The translations under genes were made by a program, and so were the position numbers. A stretch of 64,000 nt of DNA from JANXMY01 sp964251675. GTDB taxonomy: Bacteria > Armatimonadota > Armatimonadia > Armatimonadales > Capsulimonadaceae. Every line of letters starts with the position of its first letter. Within the stretch, counting starts at the first letter, position 1. The stretch is taken from NCBI GenBank assembly GCA_964251675.1, contig CAXUKS010000006.1, forward strand, positions 62,001 through 126,000, read 5' to 3'. The notes under the pieces were generated by a model. The model had not been told where the DNA came from and ran no database searches. It worked only from the letters and a program-made list of their open reading frames with translations. Shown in pieces: positions 7,181 through 16,328 of this stretch.

Positions 7181-9711
7181 TACGCGGCTGCGACGCGGAT
7201 TTTCGAGAACGCCGCGCTGATCTTGTGCGAGTCCGGGTAGAAGTGCCGGACGCCAATAGCCCCACCGGTGAAGGTGCTGTCCGTGACATCGAGCAGTGGC
7301 TTAGTCATATCGCTGACAAAGACCTGGAGGCGCGGGCCGACAGCGCGGACGCGGACGGAATAGGGCGTGTCGGCTTTGACCGCCAGCGGCGCGGTGGCAA
7401 GCGAAGTCCAGGCGTTGTCGGCTTTGCCCAGTTCCACCGTGCCTGTCTCCGCGCTCAGGCCGATGTAATAGCCCTGGTACGTATCCGGGCCAATGCTTGG
7501 CAGGCTGACCCGGCAAAGCAGCCCGGCGTTGCCGTTCGCGCCGACTGTTACCTGGGCGTCATAGACAAAGTCCTTGAACTGCGTCTCCGTCTGCACAGCT
7601 TTCACTCCGGGCGGGCCGGAGCCGTCGTTCGGGACCGGCGACAGCGCGGCGTTTTTCACCTGCCAGCCGCCGCCGTAGTAAATCCAGCCGTCTGCGTGAC
7701 CGCCGGAGAACGCATCGGCATAAGTCGGTTTCGGCGCGGAAGGCGTGCCAATGGTCGGGAAGTCGGTCAGGCGCAGCATCTCAGAGCCGAATGGAACCAG
7801 CGTGACCGTCTCAGTCGGAGCTGCCGAGGCCACCGGGCTGAGGGGCGGGTCGTAGGCCGCCCGGCCACTGGGGATCAGCGTCCACTGGTTCAGCTTTTTG
7901 GCCTTCGCGGTCAGTGACACAGGTGTTTTTGCCTGCTCATAGGGGTTTGCTGGCATTGGCCCCTGGTGAAACTGAAACCCGGCTTCCGGCAGCAGCGCAT
8001 AGTTCCACGGCGAGGTCGGCGTGACAGTATACGCGGCATAATCCGGCTTCGGTCCGGCCTCCACCTGCTTCCAGTCTTCGGCGATTTTGAGTGAATAGAC
8101 CAGCGGCCCGCGCCGCACCGACACCGAGCGGCTGACGCCGCCGGGAATCACCCGCGCCGTCATCGGCAGGCGCACCGTGACGACATCCCCGGTCTTCCAT
8201 TCGCGGGTCACCACAGCAAACGTCCCCGCTTTCGGGGTCGGCTCCGCCTTGCCGTTGACCAGAATAGCGGGCGACTGGCACCAGCCGGGAACGCGCAGGG
8301 AAAGCGGGAAGCGGGACGGCTGCGAGACCGCCATCTTTAAAGTGACCTCCTCGCCGAACGGGTAATTGGTGGCCGTCGTGATGGTCGCCTTCGCGCCGCC
8401 CGCGACGGGAGTCGTGACCACAGACGGCAGGTAAGTCATCAGGGCCAGACCGCCGTTCGGGGCGCTTGCCCAGGCGTTCTGCACCAGCTTGGGCCAGCCC
8501 ATGTGGAAGTTGTAGCAGCAGCAGGCGTAGCCGGAGCGGGGCGCGGGCGTCCGTCCGTCATCGTAGTCCTGGTTGAAGCCGAGGCCGCCACGCGGCGCGG
8601 TGACATTATTCGTCAAAGTGTAGTAGACGTGCTGATGGATGTTGGTGGACAGCGCGGCAGGCAGGGCATTGAAGGCCAACGTCTCGATGTCATCGCCAAT
8701 CGCAGCGTTGCCGAAGATACGCAAAGCCGTCTCATCAGACAGCATCCGCTCGACGATGGAGCATAGTTCGATGCCCTGTGTCGGCGAGCGGCCCGCCAGA
8801 AACTCGGTGCCCGACTCGATCCCCGCGGACAGGCCGTGATCGCGCCGCAGGTTGGCGACACCAGCGTAATAGGCCCGCGAATCAGCCTCCAGCCCCGAAC
8901 GCTGGTAATACACGGCGGGCATTTTGAGGGCCTGCGGGACATTAACATTGTGCTTGGGCTGGTAGTCGTTGCCAAAGTCCAGGAAGCGGTTGTTGGTGAA
9001 AATGTCGCGCCAGTCATAGGCCTGCGCGTGCAGGGTGTCGGCCAGCGTCAGCAGGAACGCATCCCCGGTGCGCCGGTACAGCCAGAAGATGGTGTCGATC
9101 TGATCGCCCGCCCGCGACTTGCCCCACTCTTTCAGGGGCCGGGCAGCGATGTCTTTTGCCATATACTGATAGTACGCCGTCAGCAGCGCGACAGGGCGCG
9201 GGTCATTGGTCGCTTCAGCGTAGTCCCGCAGGATATAGGACGCGACCATGCGCGGCCACCAATCATCGTTGGCAGCCGGGCCGAACGAGCCGTCTGGGCG
9301 ACGGCTCGCCAGAATGCCTTCCACCCAACGGTTTGCCAGTGTCTTCATAGCCGGGTCATCCAGGGTGTAGGCCAGCGGGACGAGGCCCTTGACGTAGTAC
9401 GGCCCCTTTTCCCAGTCTTCGCCCTTGCCGCCCAGCCAGCCGCTGTCCTGGGTAATCGCAGGCAGGACGCCTTCGGCCTGCCCGGTCAGCCCGTCGCGTT
9501 GCAGCTCCAGCTGGTGCTTCACCCACCCGACGGCTTTGATGCTGCCCAGCGGCAGCGGCCCATAGATCGGGTCGTGCAGCACGGGCGTCTCCGCCCGCGC
9601 TTCTTTGGCTCCGCAGCCTTCGGCGGCAAACATCGCCGCCACCGCTAGTTCCAGTCCGGCTTGCAGCACAGAGCGCCGTGTCATCATTGATTTTGGTTCT
9701 TTCGCCGCCAC
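7180..9711 (-). CDS. GH127-type beta-L-arabinofuranosidase with C-terminal lectin-like domain, exported
   Basis: The product has 843 residues. The N-terminus has a twin-arginine-like signal (MMTRRSVLQAG, then a hydrophobic stretch to about 42). A catalytic alpha/alpha-barrel (about 55-560) carries the metal-site residues known from GH127: E-x-C at 315-317 in GIELCSIVERM and a Cys run at 397-399 in GYACCCYNFHMGW. The last 190 residues look like a DUF1080/laminin-G-like beta sandwich, which may bind sugar. It probably removes L-arabinofuranose from plant glycans outside the cytoplasm. Its start lies 1 base from the stop of the GxGYxYP gene, so the two form an operon. Confidence 0.85.
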   Translation of the reverse strand: MAAKEPKSMMTRRSVLQAGLELAVAAMFAAEGCGAKEARAETPVLHDPIYGPLPLGSIKAVGWVKHQLELQRDGLTGQAEGVLPAITQDSGWLGGKGEDWEKGPYYVKGLVPLAYTLDDPAMKTLANRWVEGILASRRPDGSFGPAANDDWWPRMVASYILRDYAEATNDPRPVALLTAYYQYMAKDIAARPLKEWGKSRAGDQIDTIFWLYRRTGDAFLLTLADTLHAQAYDWRDIFTNNRFLDFGNDYQPKHNVNVPQALKMPAVYYQRSGLEADSRAYYAGVANLRRDHGLSAGIESGTEFLAGRSPTQGIELCSIVERMLSDETALRIFGNAAIGDDIETLAFNALPAALSTNIHQHVYYTLTNNVTAPRGGLGFNQDYDDGRTPAPRSGYACCCYNFHMGWPKLVQNAWASAPNGGLALMTYLPSVVTTPVAGGAKATITTATNYPFGEEVTLKMAVSQPSRFPLSLRVPGWCQSPAILVNGKAEPTPKAGTFAVVTREWKTGDVVTVRLPMTARVIPGGVSRSVSVRRGPLVYSLKIAEDWKQVEAGPKPDYAAYTVTPTSPWNYALLPEAGFQFHQGPMPANPYEQAKTPVSLTAKAKKLNQWTLIPSGRAAYDPPLSPVASAAPTETVTLVPFGSEMLRLTDFPTIGTPSAPKPTYADAFSGGHADGWIYYGGGWQVKNAALSPVPNDGSGPPGVKAVQTETQFKDFVYDAQVTVGANGNAGLLCRVSLPSIGPDTYQGYYIGLSAETGTVELGKADNAWTSLATAPLAVKADTPYSVRVRAVGPRLQVFVSDMTKPLLDVTDSTFTGGAIGVRHFYPDSHKISAAFSKIRVAAA

Positions 9712-9712
9712 T

Positions 9713-11377
9713 TTACTTTAAACGCTGTGCCACAGGCGAAATTCCCTGCGCGGCTTTCTGCGACTGCCGGTAGAGTCCGTCAAGCTGCGAGGGCGTCACG
9801 GCCACATAATTCGGCCCCAGGGAGTCCAGCATCTTCTTCAGGTCGCTCGGGCGAGCGCCCCAGTTCTGAATAAACGCATTGACAAACGCAGGCCGCACGT
9901 CCCCCACCCGGTCGCGCACGGATTGTGCCAGCTTTTCGCCGCCGCCGTCATAGGCGACTGCCCGGAACACGGACTGTCCGGTCGGCAGCGTGTAGGTCGC
10001 TTCCGGGTAGGTCTGAGAGCCGCGTGGGCCATAGTCCGGCAGCAGAAACGGCACCTGCGGCATATCCGCGCCGATGGCGGCGATGGTGTCCCGCATCGGG
10101 TTGGTATCAAAGCCCATGATCCGCAGGCCGCGCAGGTCCAGACGGTCCATATACGCTTGTGTGAGCGTCCAGTAGTTTTTAAGCGCCTCGTCTCGCCAAG
10201 GCAGCGCCGTGGCCCAATCAGGGGGATAGATATACCCTGCCCCGGAGACGTCGCAGAAGAACTCATCGGTCGGCGCGGCGTGTTCGTAGTACCATCGGGC
10301 CATCGTGGGTGCCAGGTCAATCAGGGTTGGCCCCATGCCATAGCCCAGCGGGAAGGTCCCGTGCAGGGGATCGTTGAAGTAGCCGCGCCAGAAGCCGCGA
10401 TAGGTCACAAGGTTGTCACCGTCGGACATCGTGAGCGCCACATAGACTTTGGTGGGATCGAGCTTCGGCACAGGCAGGGCGGGCTTCTGCTTCAGGGCCG
10501 TTTGTTTGACGCCGCTCATCACTGAAAAATTAGAAACATAGTCGGAGACCGTGGTGATTTTGCCGTACCGTGAGGCCAGCTTGACGCCTTCCATCTCGCC
10601 CAGCCCGGTGCCGTCGCCCGCCCACCAATAGCCGCGCACAATGGCACCCATCGGGGTTGCCAGGAACAGTGCTTCCACTTCGGCCAGCTCCGCCGCGCTA
10701 TTTGCGCCGGGCCTGTTCTTCTCGTTTGGCCCCGTCACCCAGAAGCACATTCCTTTCGCGGCGATGATGTCATCCACCTGCAAGCCGAGAAGGCGCGGGA
10801 CCAGGCACAGGCTCAGGCACGGGTTCATGTCCGGCAGCAGAGTATTTCGCACGAATCTCAGCGCGTCAGCATCGTCTTTGAACCGCCCGCGCAGGTCGGC
10901 TTTGATGGGGATATTATACTTCGCGGCCAGCTCCGGCGTTGCAATCAAATAGTCACGGGCACCGGCGACGCTGACGGCGACGCAGGGGGTGACATAGACG
11001 TTCGGGTCGGCCACGACCGCGCCTTTGTAGGCGCTTCGGAACGTTTGGAGCAGGCTCATCGGGTCATCGACGGCTTTGGGCGCATCGGTGTCGCCCTGCT
11101 CCTGCATGACCTTGAGCCAGAAAGTGTCGTCATCTCCGCCGACCAGATACAGGCGCGGCTTGCTGCGGTTGACCAGCCCTTGCAGCGAAGCCAGCAGAAG
11201 CTGCTGGTCGCGGGGCAGATAGCGCACATCAGCCACCAGCAGGTGACGCGCCGGGGTGGCCCGCTTGGGCTGCAAAGGCATCGACGGCGGCGGCACGGCC
11301 GCCCGCGTCCCGCTGACAGCAGCGAGGCCAAGCGCGGCCAGCGCGGCGGCGGTCAGCAGTGTTTTAGTGTATTTCAT
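9713..11377 (-). CDS. Exported GxGYxYP-domain protein (putative glycoside hydrolase)
   Basis: From the ATG at 11377 the product has 554 residues and a clear signal peptide (MKYTKTLLTAAALAALGLAAV, cleaved near SGTRA). The frame runs open to 11467, but the extra 30 residues come from an inverted repeat, so I rejected that start. The family name motif GxGYxYP is visible as GAGYIYP in SGAGYIYPPDW. The N-terminal part (LLVADVRYLPRDQQLLLASL) matches the usual start of this family. The exact reaction is unknown; the domain is associated with carbohydrate breakdown. It lies directly upstream of the GH127 gene. Confidence 0.8.
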   Translation of the reverse strand: MKYTKTLLTAAALAALGLAAVSGTRAAVPPPSMPLQPKRATPARHLLVADVRYLPRDQQLLLASLQGLVNRSKPRLYLVGGDDDTFWLKVMQEQGDTDAPKAVDDPMSLLQTFRSAYKGAVVADPNVYVTPCVAVSVAGARDYLIATPELAAKYNIPIKADLRGRFKDDADALRFVRNTLLPDMNPCLSLCLVPRLLGLQVDDIIAAKGMCFWVTGPNEKNRPGANSAAELAEVEALFLATPMGAIVRGYWWAGDGTGLGEMEGVKLASRYGKITTVSDYVSNFSVMSGVKQTALKQKPALPVPKLDPTKVYVALTMSDGDNLVTYRGFWRGYFNDPLHGTFPLGYGMGPTLIDLAPTMARWYYEHAAPTDEFFCDVSGAGYIYPPDWATALPWRDEALKNYWTLTQAYMDRLDLRGLRIMGFDTNPMRDTIAAIGADMPQVPFLLPDYGPRGSQTYPEATYTLPTGQSVFRAVAYDGGGEKLAQSVRDRVGDVRPAFVNAFIQNWGARPSDLKKMLDSLGPNYVAVTPSQLDGLYRQSQKAAQGISPVAQRLK

Positions 11378-11399
11378 AGGTTTTTTCAGTTTGGCTCCG

Positions 11400-11602
11400 C
11401 TTTGTTGCCTAAATGCTCTTATACAGAGTGCCGGGGGAGAGTGCCGGGGGTATAAAACCCCCGGCATTGAGTTCAGCCGCCCTCCGGGCGGAAGATAATC
11501 TGTGTTCCTAAGCCCGGCAGGGCGTCTGCGTTTCCTGCCGGGGGTTTTATACCCCCGGCACTCTCCCCCGGCACTCTGTATAAGAGCATTTAGGCAACAA
11601 AG
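11400..11602. repeat. Perfect 67-bp inverted repeat
   Basis: Arms 11400-11466 and 11536-11602 are exact reverse complements over 67 bases, with a 69-base spacer. Each arm contains two smaller palindromes built on CCGGGGGT...ACCCCCGG and the word TGCCGGGGG. The spacer holds another small inverted pair (GCCGCCCTCCGGGCGG). The same core recurs at 19931-20048. Apart from this element the 11378-11689 gap shows no gene; small open frames across it only translate the arms. Confidence 0.92.
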
Positions 11603-11689
11603 CCGTTTGGCTCTCTCAGTTTGTCTCTGTCGTAGAGTTGTAATACGGTCAATCGCCTCCGGCGTGTTCCAGGCCCGCTGGGCGGGGTT

Positions 11690-13399
11690 CTACTTGGCCG
11701 CCTCGTCCAGCTTTGCCTGAAGGAGCGCGGCAATTTCTTTGCGCTGCATAGCGTTTGCACTTGCACTTTCCAACGGTGTCTGCCCCCAGGCTTTCTGCCG
11801 GGGGTCCGCCCCCGCGTTCAGAAGCAGGGCCACCATGTCTTTGTTACCGCTCTGGACAGCCTGAATCAGCGCAGTGCCGTTGCCGTTATTTGTGGCATTG
11901 GGGTCCGCGCCTGCCTTCAGCAGCAGCGCCGCCGCCGCCGTGCCGCCACTGCCACTTGCCCGTACCAGAATGCTCTGCCCACCCCAGCGGGTGTGGGCAT
12001 TGGGGTCTGCGCCCGCTTTCAGCAGCAGAGCGACCAGAGCGGCGCGTTGAAAATCAGGGACGGCCATCAGCGGCGTTTCGCTGCTGTCATTGCGGACATC
12101 CACCGCCGCTTTGTGGGCCAGCAGCAGCGATGCCGTGTCTTCGGCCTGAGCGCGGACGGCGTAAAACAGCGGCGTCTCCCCCGTCCCGCTCTGAGCGGAG
12201 ACATTTGCGCCTGCCGCCAGCAAATCCTGGGCCGCTCCCAGCGCGTCCGGGGCGCGGCAGGCGTAGTGCAGCGGGCACAGGGCGTAAGCATCCCGGTCCG
12301 TCGTTGTGGCCCCATGCTTCAGGAGCCAGGCCAGCGAACGGCGGGCATTCCACAGGGCGGCGACGTGCAGGGGGGTCGCGCCGGACACAGCCCGCAGCGT
12401 GGGCAGGGCGGGGTTGGCGCGTGCCAGCTTCGTCATCAGCGGCACATCGTCCAAAGCCGCCGCCTGAAAGAACGCCGTCTGCGTCTCCACCGGTGCATGG
12501 CTTTTGAGCAGTAGCAAGCGATTGGAATCGTCGCGGTTCAGAAGTGCGTACATCAAAGGCGTCAGGCCGTACTGGTCCCGCAGGTCCACTTTCGCGCCAT
12601 GAGCAATCAGTGTGGCTTCAATGGATTTTCTGGACTGGTCGCTGTCGTCAAAGACGTAAGAAAAGCCGAACTCATTGTTGCCATGCGAGGCAGCGGGATT
12701 ACCGCTCAGACCGCCGAGACGCATTGCCCAGTGCAGGGGCGTGTCACCTCGATTGTTACGCAGGTTGACATCGGCCCCGGCGTTCAGCAGCGCGAGGACG
12801 GTTTTCGGGTCGCCGGTCTGGACCGCCGTGTGCAGGGGCGTGTTGCCGCTGCCGCTCCGCAGGTTCACCGAGACTCCCCGCGACAGCAGGCGGTTGACAA
12901 AATCCACATTGCGCTGGGAGGCGGCGACATGAAGGGGAGTCTGACCGTCGCTGCCCGCCGCCGTCAGGCTGGCCCCTTTGGAGACCAGCAGATCAAACAC
13001 TTTGCCGTCCCGGTCATTGCCGCGTGTCACATCCAGAACCAGCGGCGTCTGCCCCTGCCCGTCGGAAGCGTTCGGGTCCGCTCCGTGTGCCAGAAGCAGG
13101 GCAGGCATTCTCAGCTTGTCCTCGCCCCAGTTGTATTCAATCGCCTCCGTCAGCGGCAGGCGGTTTTGGTTGTCCTGCATTTTGATAATTTTGGGGTCGG
13201 CGTCCAGCAGAGCCGCTGCTTTGGCGGCATCATGGCTGCGGATGGCATCCGCCAGACTCTCCCGGTCGGCGGCGGGGTCCTGCGCGGCAGGAGCGGCAGG
13301 CGCAGGGGCGACAGGCGGCGTCTGTGCGCGGCAGGGGGCAAGGACAGCGAGTGCGGCGCAGATAGTGAGGGAACTCAGCAGGCGAGAGGGCATTGTCAT
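11690..13399 (-). CDS. Exported ankyrin-repeat protein
   Basis: I chose the ATG at 13399, giving 569 residues that begin with a signal peptide (TMPSRLLSSLTICAALAVLA). The remainder is a string of about twelve to fourteen ankyrin repeats, recognisable by recurrent G-x-TPLHxA and LLxxGAxxN words such as GNTPLHTAVQTG and LLNAGADVNLRN. Ankyrin arrays bind other proteins; here the target would be outside the cytoplasm. There is no enzymatic domain. Several repeats are imperfect (GETPLFYAV, SETPLMAVP). Confidence 0.88.
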   Translation of the reverse strand: MTMPSRLLSSLTICAALAVLAPCRAQTPPVAPAPAAPAAQDPAADRESLADAIRSHDAAKAAALLDADPKIIKMQDNQNRLPLTEAIEYNWGEDKLRMPALLLAHGADPNASDGQGQTPLVLDVTRGNDRDGKVFDLLVSKGASLTAAGSDGQTPLHVAASQRNVDFVNRLLSRGVSVNLRSGSGNTPLHTAVQTGDPKTVLALLNAGADVNLRNNRGDTPLHWAMRLGGLSGNPAASHGNNEFGFSYVFDDSDQSRKSIEATLIAHGAKVDLRDQYGLTPLMYALLNRDDSNRLLLLKSHAPVETQTAFFQAAALDDVPLMTKLARANPALPTLRAVSGATPLHVAALWNARRSLAWLLKHGATTTDRDAYALCPLHYACRAPDALGAAQDLLAAGANVSAQSGTGETPLFYAVRAQAEDTASLLLAHKAAVDVRNDSSETPLMAVPDFQRAALVALLLKAGADPNAHTRWGGQSILVRASGSGGTAAAALLLKAGADPNATNNGNGTALIQAVQSGNKDMVALLLNAGADPRQKAWGQTPLESASANAMQRKEIAALLQAKLDEAAK

Positions 13400-13560
13400 T
13401 GGTCTCCGTAATGTTAAGCTGTCTCCGGGGCGAGAGTCGTTCATCTTGACGGTGGTTCGGGCCGGGACGCGGGGGGGAAGCCAGAGCGGTCAGGGTTAGC
13501 AAAAAAAGCAAATAGCACCAGCCTGTTCACCGCCAAGGCATATTTTTCCTGCCGGGCTGA

Positions 13561-14304
13561 TCACTGCCGCCGGGCACGGCGGGGCAGGCGGCGGCGAACG
13601 GCCAGCACGGCGACATCGTCATGGAACTTGCCCCGGCAGAAAGCGGACACGCGGCTGAGAAGGCGGGACACAAGGCGGCGCGGCGGCAGGGGGGCGAAGC
13701 GGGCGAGAAGAGACTTGAGACGCGGCAGGCCAAGCCAGTCGCGCCGGTTTTCCGGCGGGCGGGCATCGGAAACGCCATCAGTGTAAAGAAGCAGCGTGCC
13801 GCCGGGGGGCAGGTCGGCCTCATGCTGCTCAAAGCGGGCCATCTCTGGCGGGAAGGCTCCGACAGGCGGCCCGGTTCCGTCTAATTCACGCACGGCGTCG
13901 CGGCCTTCGGCGGAAGCAATCAGCGCGGGTTCATGGCCGCCGCTGGCATAGGTCAGCCGCCCCGTGCCCTGCGCCAGCGTGCCGACAAACACGGTGCCGA
14001 AGCCTTCAAAAAGTGGGTCCGGCTCCACCATCGCATTGACAGCTCCCAGCGTCTCGGCGGGCGACAGCCCTGCCGCCAGGCAGTCCGCGAGAAGATCGCG
14101 CATCAGCACCGCCTGCGCGGCCTGCTCCGGCCCGTGCCCGGCGATATCGCCGATGACCACGGCCACGTTCCCGGAGCCGTCTTCCAGCGGGAAGGCATGA
14201 TGAAAGTCGCCGCCGGACGGCGGCGTGGCCGGGTAATCCGCATGGGCGGCGCTGTATTCAGGAGACAATTTTTGCGAGGGCAAGGAATGTGTTTCAGGCT
14301 TCAT
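13561..14304 (-). CDS. SpoIIE/RsbU-type PP2C protein phosphatase
   Basis: The product has 247 residues and is a single SpoIIE-type catalytic domain. Visible motifs are GGDFHHAF, GDIAGHGPEQA, YASGGHEPAL, LLLYTDGVSDAR and a late DDVAVLAV, whose aspartates bind the two metal ions. Such phosphatases usually dephosphorylate anti-anti-sigma (STAS) proteins in partner-switching control. No sensor domain is attached and no STAS gene is adjacent, although an RsbW-like kinase is encoded at 49195. A -10 box TATACT (14336-14331, this strand) lies 26 bases before the start. Confidence 0.88.
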   Translation of the reverse strand: MKPETHSLPSQKLSPEYSAAHADYPATPPSGGDFHHAFPLEDGSGNVAVVIGDIAGHGPEQAAQAVLMRDLLADCLAAGLSPAETLGAVNAMVEPDPLFEGFGTVFVGTLAQGTGRLTYASGGHEPALIASAEGRDAVRELDGTGPPVGAFPPEMARFEQHEADLPPGGTLLLYTDGVSDARPPENRRDWLGLPRLKSLLARFAPLPPRRLVSRLLSRVSAFCRGKFHDDVAVLAVRRRLPRRARRQ

Positions 14305-14413
14305 AGATCAGGCTTCGGTATCGCACGAACAGTATATCACAAATTGCGATATTGTGCCAGAGCCGTCACGCCGGGAGAGAAGTTCACGGGGCGGAACCCC
14401 GTGGTTCGCACAG

Positions 14414-15493
14414 TCAGCGCGGCGTCAGCAGAAAGGCATGAGGCTTGCCGTCCCGCGTCCCGCTCCCCACAATCCAGCCCCTGTTATTGAGAGCACTGGC
14501 GCGTGTCAGCGTCCAGCCGGAGCCAGCAGGCAAAAGCGTGTTCAAGTCCACCGGTTTCTCATCGCGCCAGAGGCAGGCGCGAATTGTTCCCTTTGAGTCC
14601 ACCGACTGCCCGGCAATAACACCTGCATTGTTGATTCCCCACGCCGCACTGCCGGTGTCACCAGGCAGGGGCGGCAGCTTTGCCATCCGGCTGCCCCTCC
14701 ACACAACTGCCTGTGTTTTCTCCGGGACATCCGCCCCGCCCTGCCATTCGGGCTGTTCGTCATCCGCGAAGCCGACAATTTGCCCCCGCGCATTAATGGC
14801 ATACGCATACGAATTTCGCTGCCCTGGCAGTTTGCCGAGGTCACGGAGATTGTGCGTCTTTGGCTCCCAAAGAAACGCATGGCAAGGCAGCGGCACATTC
14901 AGGACGGCATTGCGCCCTACCGTGGACCAGCCGACGACTTGCCCCTGTGCATTCAGGGCACGGGCGACGCTCCGGTTGCCATTTGGAACGCGGCTCAAGG
15001 TCCCAATTGGAGTCAGTTTTCCGTGCTCATAAAAAAAGCCCCGATACGCATTTTGCCCGGCGATCTGCCCCAGATCATTGATGGCGAACGGCTGAAAATA
15101 AGCATCCTGCTGAGTCAACTGACGCAGCGTGCCGCGCTCGTACAAAAATCCGCGACTGAATTCCAGGCCGCTCATAAAGATCGGCCCAAAGCTGCCGGAG
15201 CTGCCCACAATCTGGCCGGAGTTGTTGATACCATAAGCCACGCTGTAGGCAAAATCTTCTATGTATGATTTCGGCAAAGCGCCTAAAACTGTCTTCTTGC
15301 CCAAGCTCCACAAGAAAGCCTGCCCCGCTCCGCCTACCACCTGCCCTTGTTCATTGATAGCCGTCGCGCCAATTTTGCCCAGAGGATTTATGTTCAGTTC
15401 CCCTAAATCCATCACACTATAGCCCGCGCTGGAAGGCACGGCAGCGGCAGGCAGGGTCAGCAGGAGCAGGGCGGCGGTAAAAAGTCTGAGCAT
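14414..15493 (-). CDS. Secreted HAF-repeat protein
   Basis: The product has 359 residues with a signal peptide (LRLFTAALLLLTLPAAAVPSS). The rest consists of HAF-type extracellular repeats of about 50 residues, each with an INxxGQxVG core and a following W/FLWExG strand: AINEQGQVVGGAG, GINNSGQIVGSSG, AINDLGQIAG, ALNAQGQVVGWS, AINARGQIVGFAD, GINNAGVIAG and ALNNRGWIVGSG. That gives about seven blades, which suggests a beta-propeller. The gene is last in a four-gene set with BlaI and M56-HAF genes; the upstream HAF gene ends 4 bases before its start. Confidence 0.82.
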   Translation of the reverse strand: MLRLFTAALLLLTLPAAAVPSSAGYSVMDLGELNINPLGKIGATAINEQGQVVGGAGQAFLWSLGKKTVLGALPKSYIEDFAYSVAYGINNSGQIVGSSGSFGPIFMSGLEFSRGFLYERGTLRQLTQQDAYFQPFAINDLGQIAGQNAYRGFFYEHGKLTPIGTLSRVPNGNRSVARALNAQGQVVGWSTVGRNAVLNVPLPCHAFLWEPKTHNLRDLGKLPGQRNSYAYAINARGQIVGFADDEQPEWQGGADVPEKTQAVVWRGSRMAKLPPLPGDTGSAAWGINNAGVIAGQSVDSKGTIRACLWRDEKPVDLNTLLPAGSGWTLTRASALNNRGWIVGSGTRDGKPHAFLLTPR

Positions 15494-15497
15494 TGTG

Positions 15498-16325
15498 TTA
15501 TTTTCTGTGTGGCGTCAGCAGAAAAGTGTGGGGCTTGCCATGAAATATGCCTTGCCCCGCGATGTGGCCCCTGTTGTCCACATGGGCTGCCTGTTCCAGA
15601 ACCCAGCCTGAGTTTTTTGTGAGCAAATCATTTAAGTCATACCAGTAGCCGTGTGTCCACAGCAGGGCATGGGGTTCTTGTGGAAAGTCTGCTGTGCTGC
15701 TGTTTGTGTCGCCCACAATGTCTCCTGCGTTGTTAATTGCCGTCGCTTCTCCGGCTCCCAGGTCACGAATTTGCCTGTCGATCCAGCAGACGGCATGGCT
15801 GGGAATACCTGAGTCGGCAGGAAAGGAGTCTATGCAAGCATATCCCACAATGATGCCCTGGTCATTGAGCGCGACGGCGGTGCTGATCTGATAACCGGGC
15901 AGTGAGCCGAGGTCATACATCCTGCCCCGCTGCCACAAAAACCCGTGGTCCTGGACGCGGGTCCAGGCCCCGCTCGCATAACGCTTGAGTGTGCCGACAA
16001 CTTGGCCGCGTCGGTTGCTCGCGCTGGAAATGATGCCCCTATAAGCGGGCAGCGGTGCAAGCTGCGGCAGGCGGCTGTGGGCAGGTGGGAAGAGTACATT
16101 TCTTTCTAGAGATCGAGGGAGAAGCGCAACACGATAGGCCGGATGCATAGCCGTGATTGGCGGACGCCTGGCATATTGCGTAAACTGCCCTGCATCTAAG
16201 GCGGGCACAGGCGCATTCTCAGAAATAGGCGGTGTGTTGGCAGACCGCCCGTAAAGCCAGAGAATACCTCCCATGACAGTCAGCAGGCCGCTGAGTGCCA
16301 GCACGAGTGAACGCATGATAGACAA
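15498..16325 (-). CDS. Membrane-anchored HAF-repeat protein
   Basis: The product has 275 residues. One hydrophobic segment near the N-terminus (MRSLVLALSGLLTVMGGILWLYG) has no clear cleavage site, so it is probably an anchor. Three to four HAF repeats follow (SASNRRGQVVGTL, ALNDQGIIVGYAC, AINNAGDIVGDTN, HVDNRGHIAGQG), fewer than in its neighbours. The protein is probably exposed on the outer face of the membrane. It lies 3 bases downstream of the M56-HAF gene and 4 bases upstream of the secreted HAF gene, which indicates a tight operon. Confidence 0.78.
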   Translation of the reverse strand: MSIMRSLVLALSGLLTVMGGILWLYGRSANTPPISENAPVPALDAGQFTQYARRPPITAMHPAYRVALLPRSLERNVLFPPAHSRLPQLAPLPAYRGIISSASNRRGQVVGTLKRYASGAWTRVQDHGFLWQRGRMYDLGSLPGYQISTAVALNDQGIIVGYACIDSFPADSGIPSHAVCWIDRQIRDLGAGEATAINNAGDIVGDTNSSTADFPQEPHALLWTHGYWYDLNDLLTKNSGWVLEQAAHVDNRGHIAGQGIFHGKPHTFLLTPHRK

Positions 16326-16328
16326 CCT

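Noticed and set aside
11378..11720. Short frames and N-terminal extensions across the 67-bp inverted repeat
   Set aside because: They translate the repeat arms in both directions (the same VLYPRHSPPALCIRAFRQQS on both strands), not genes.
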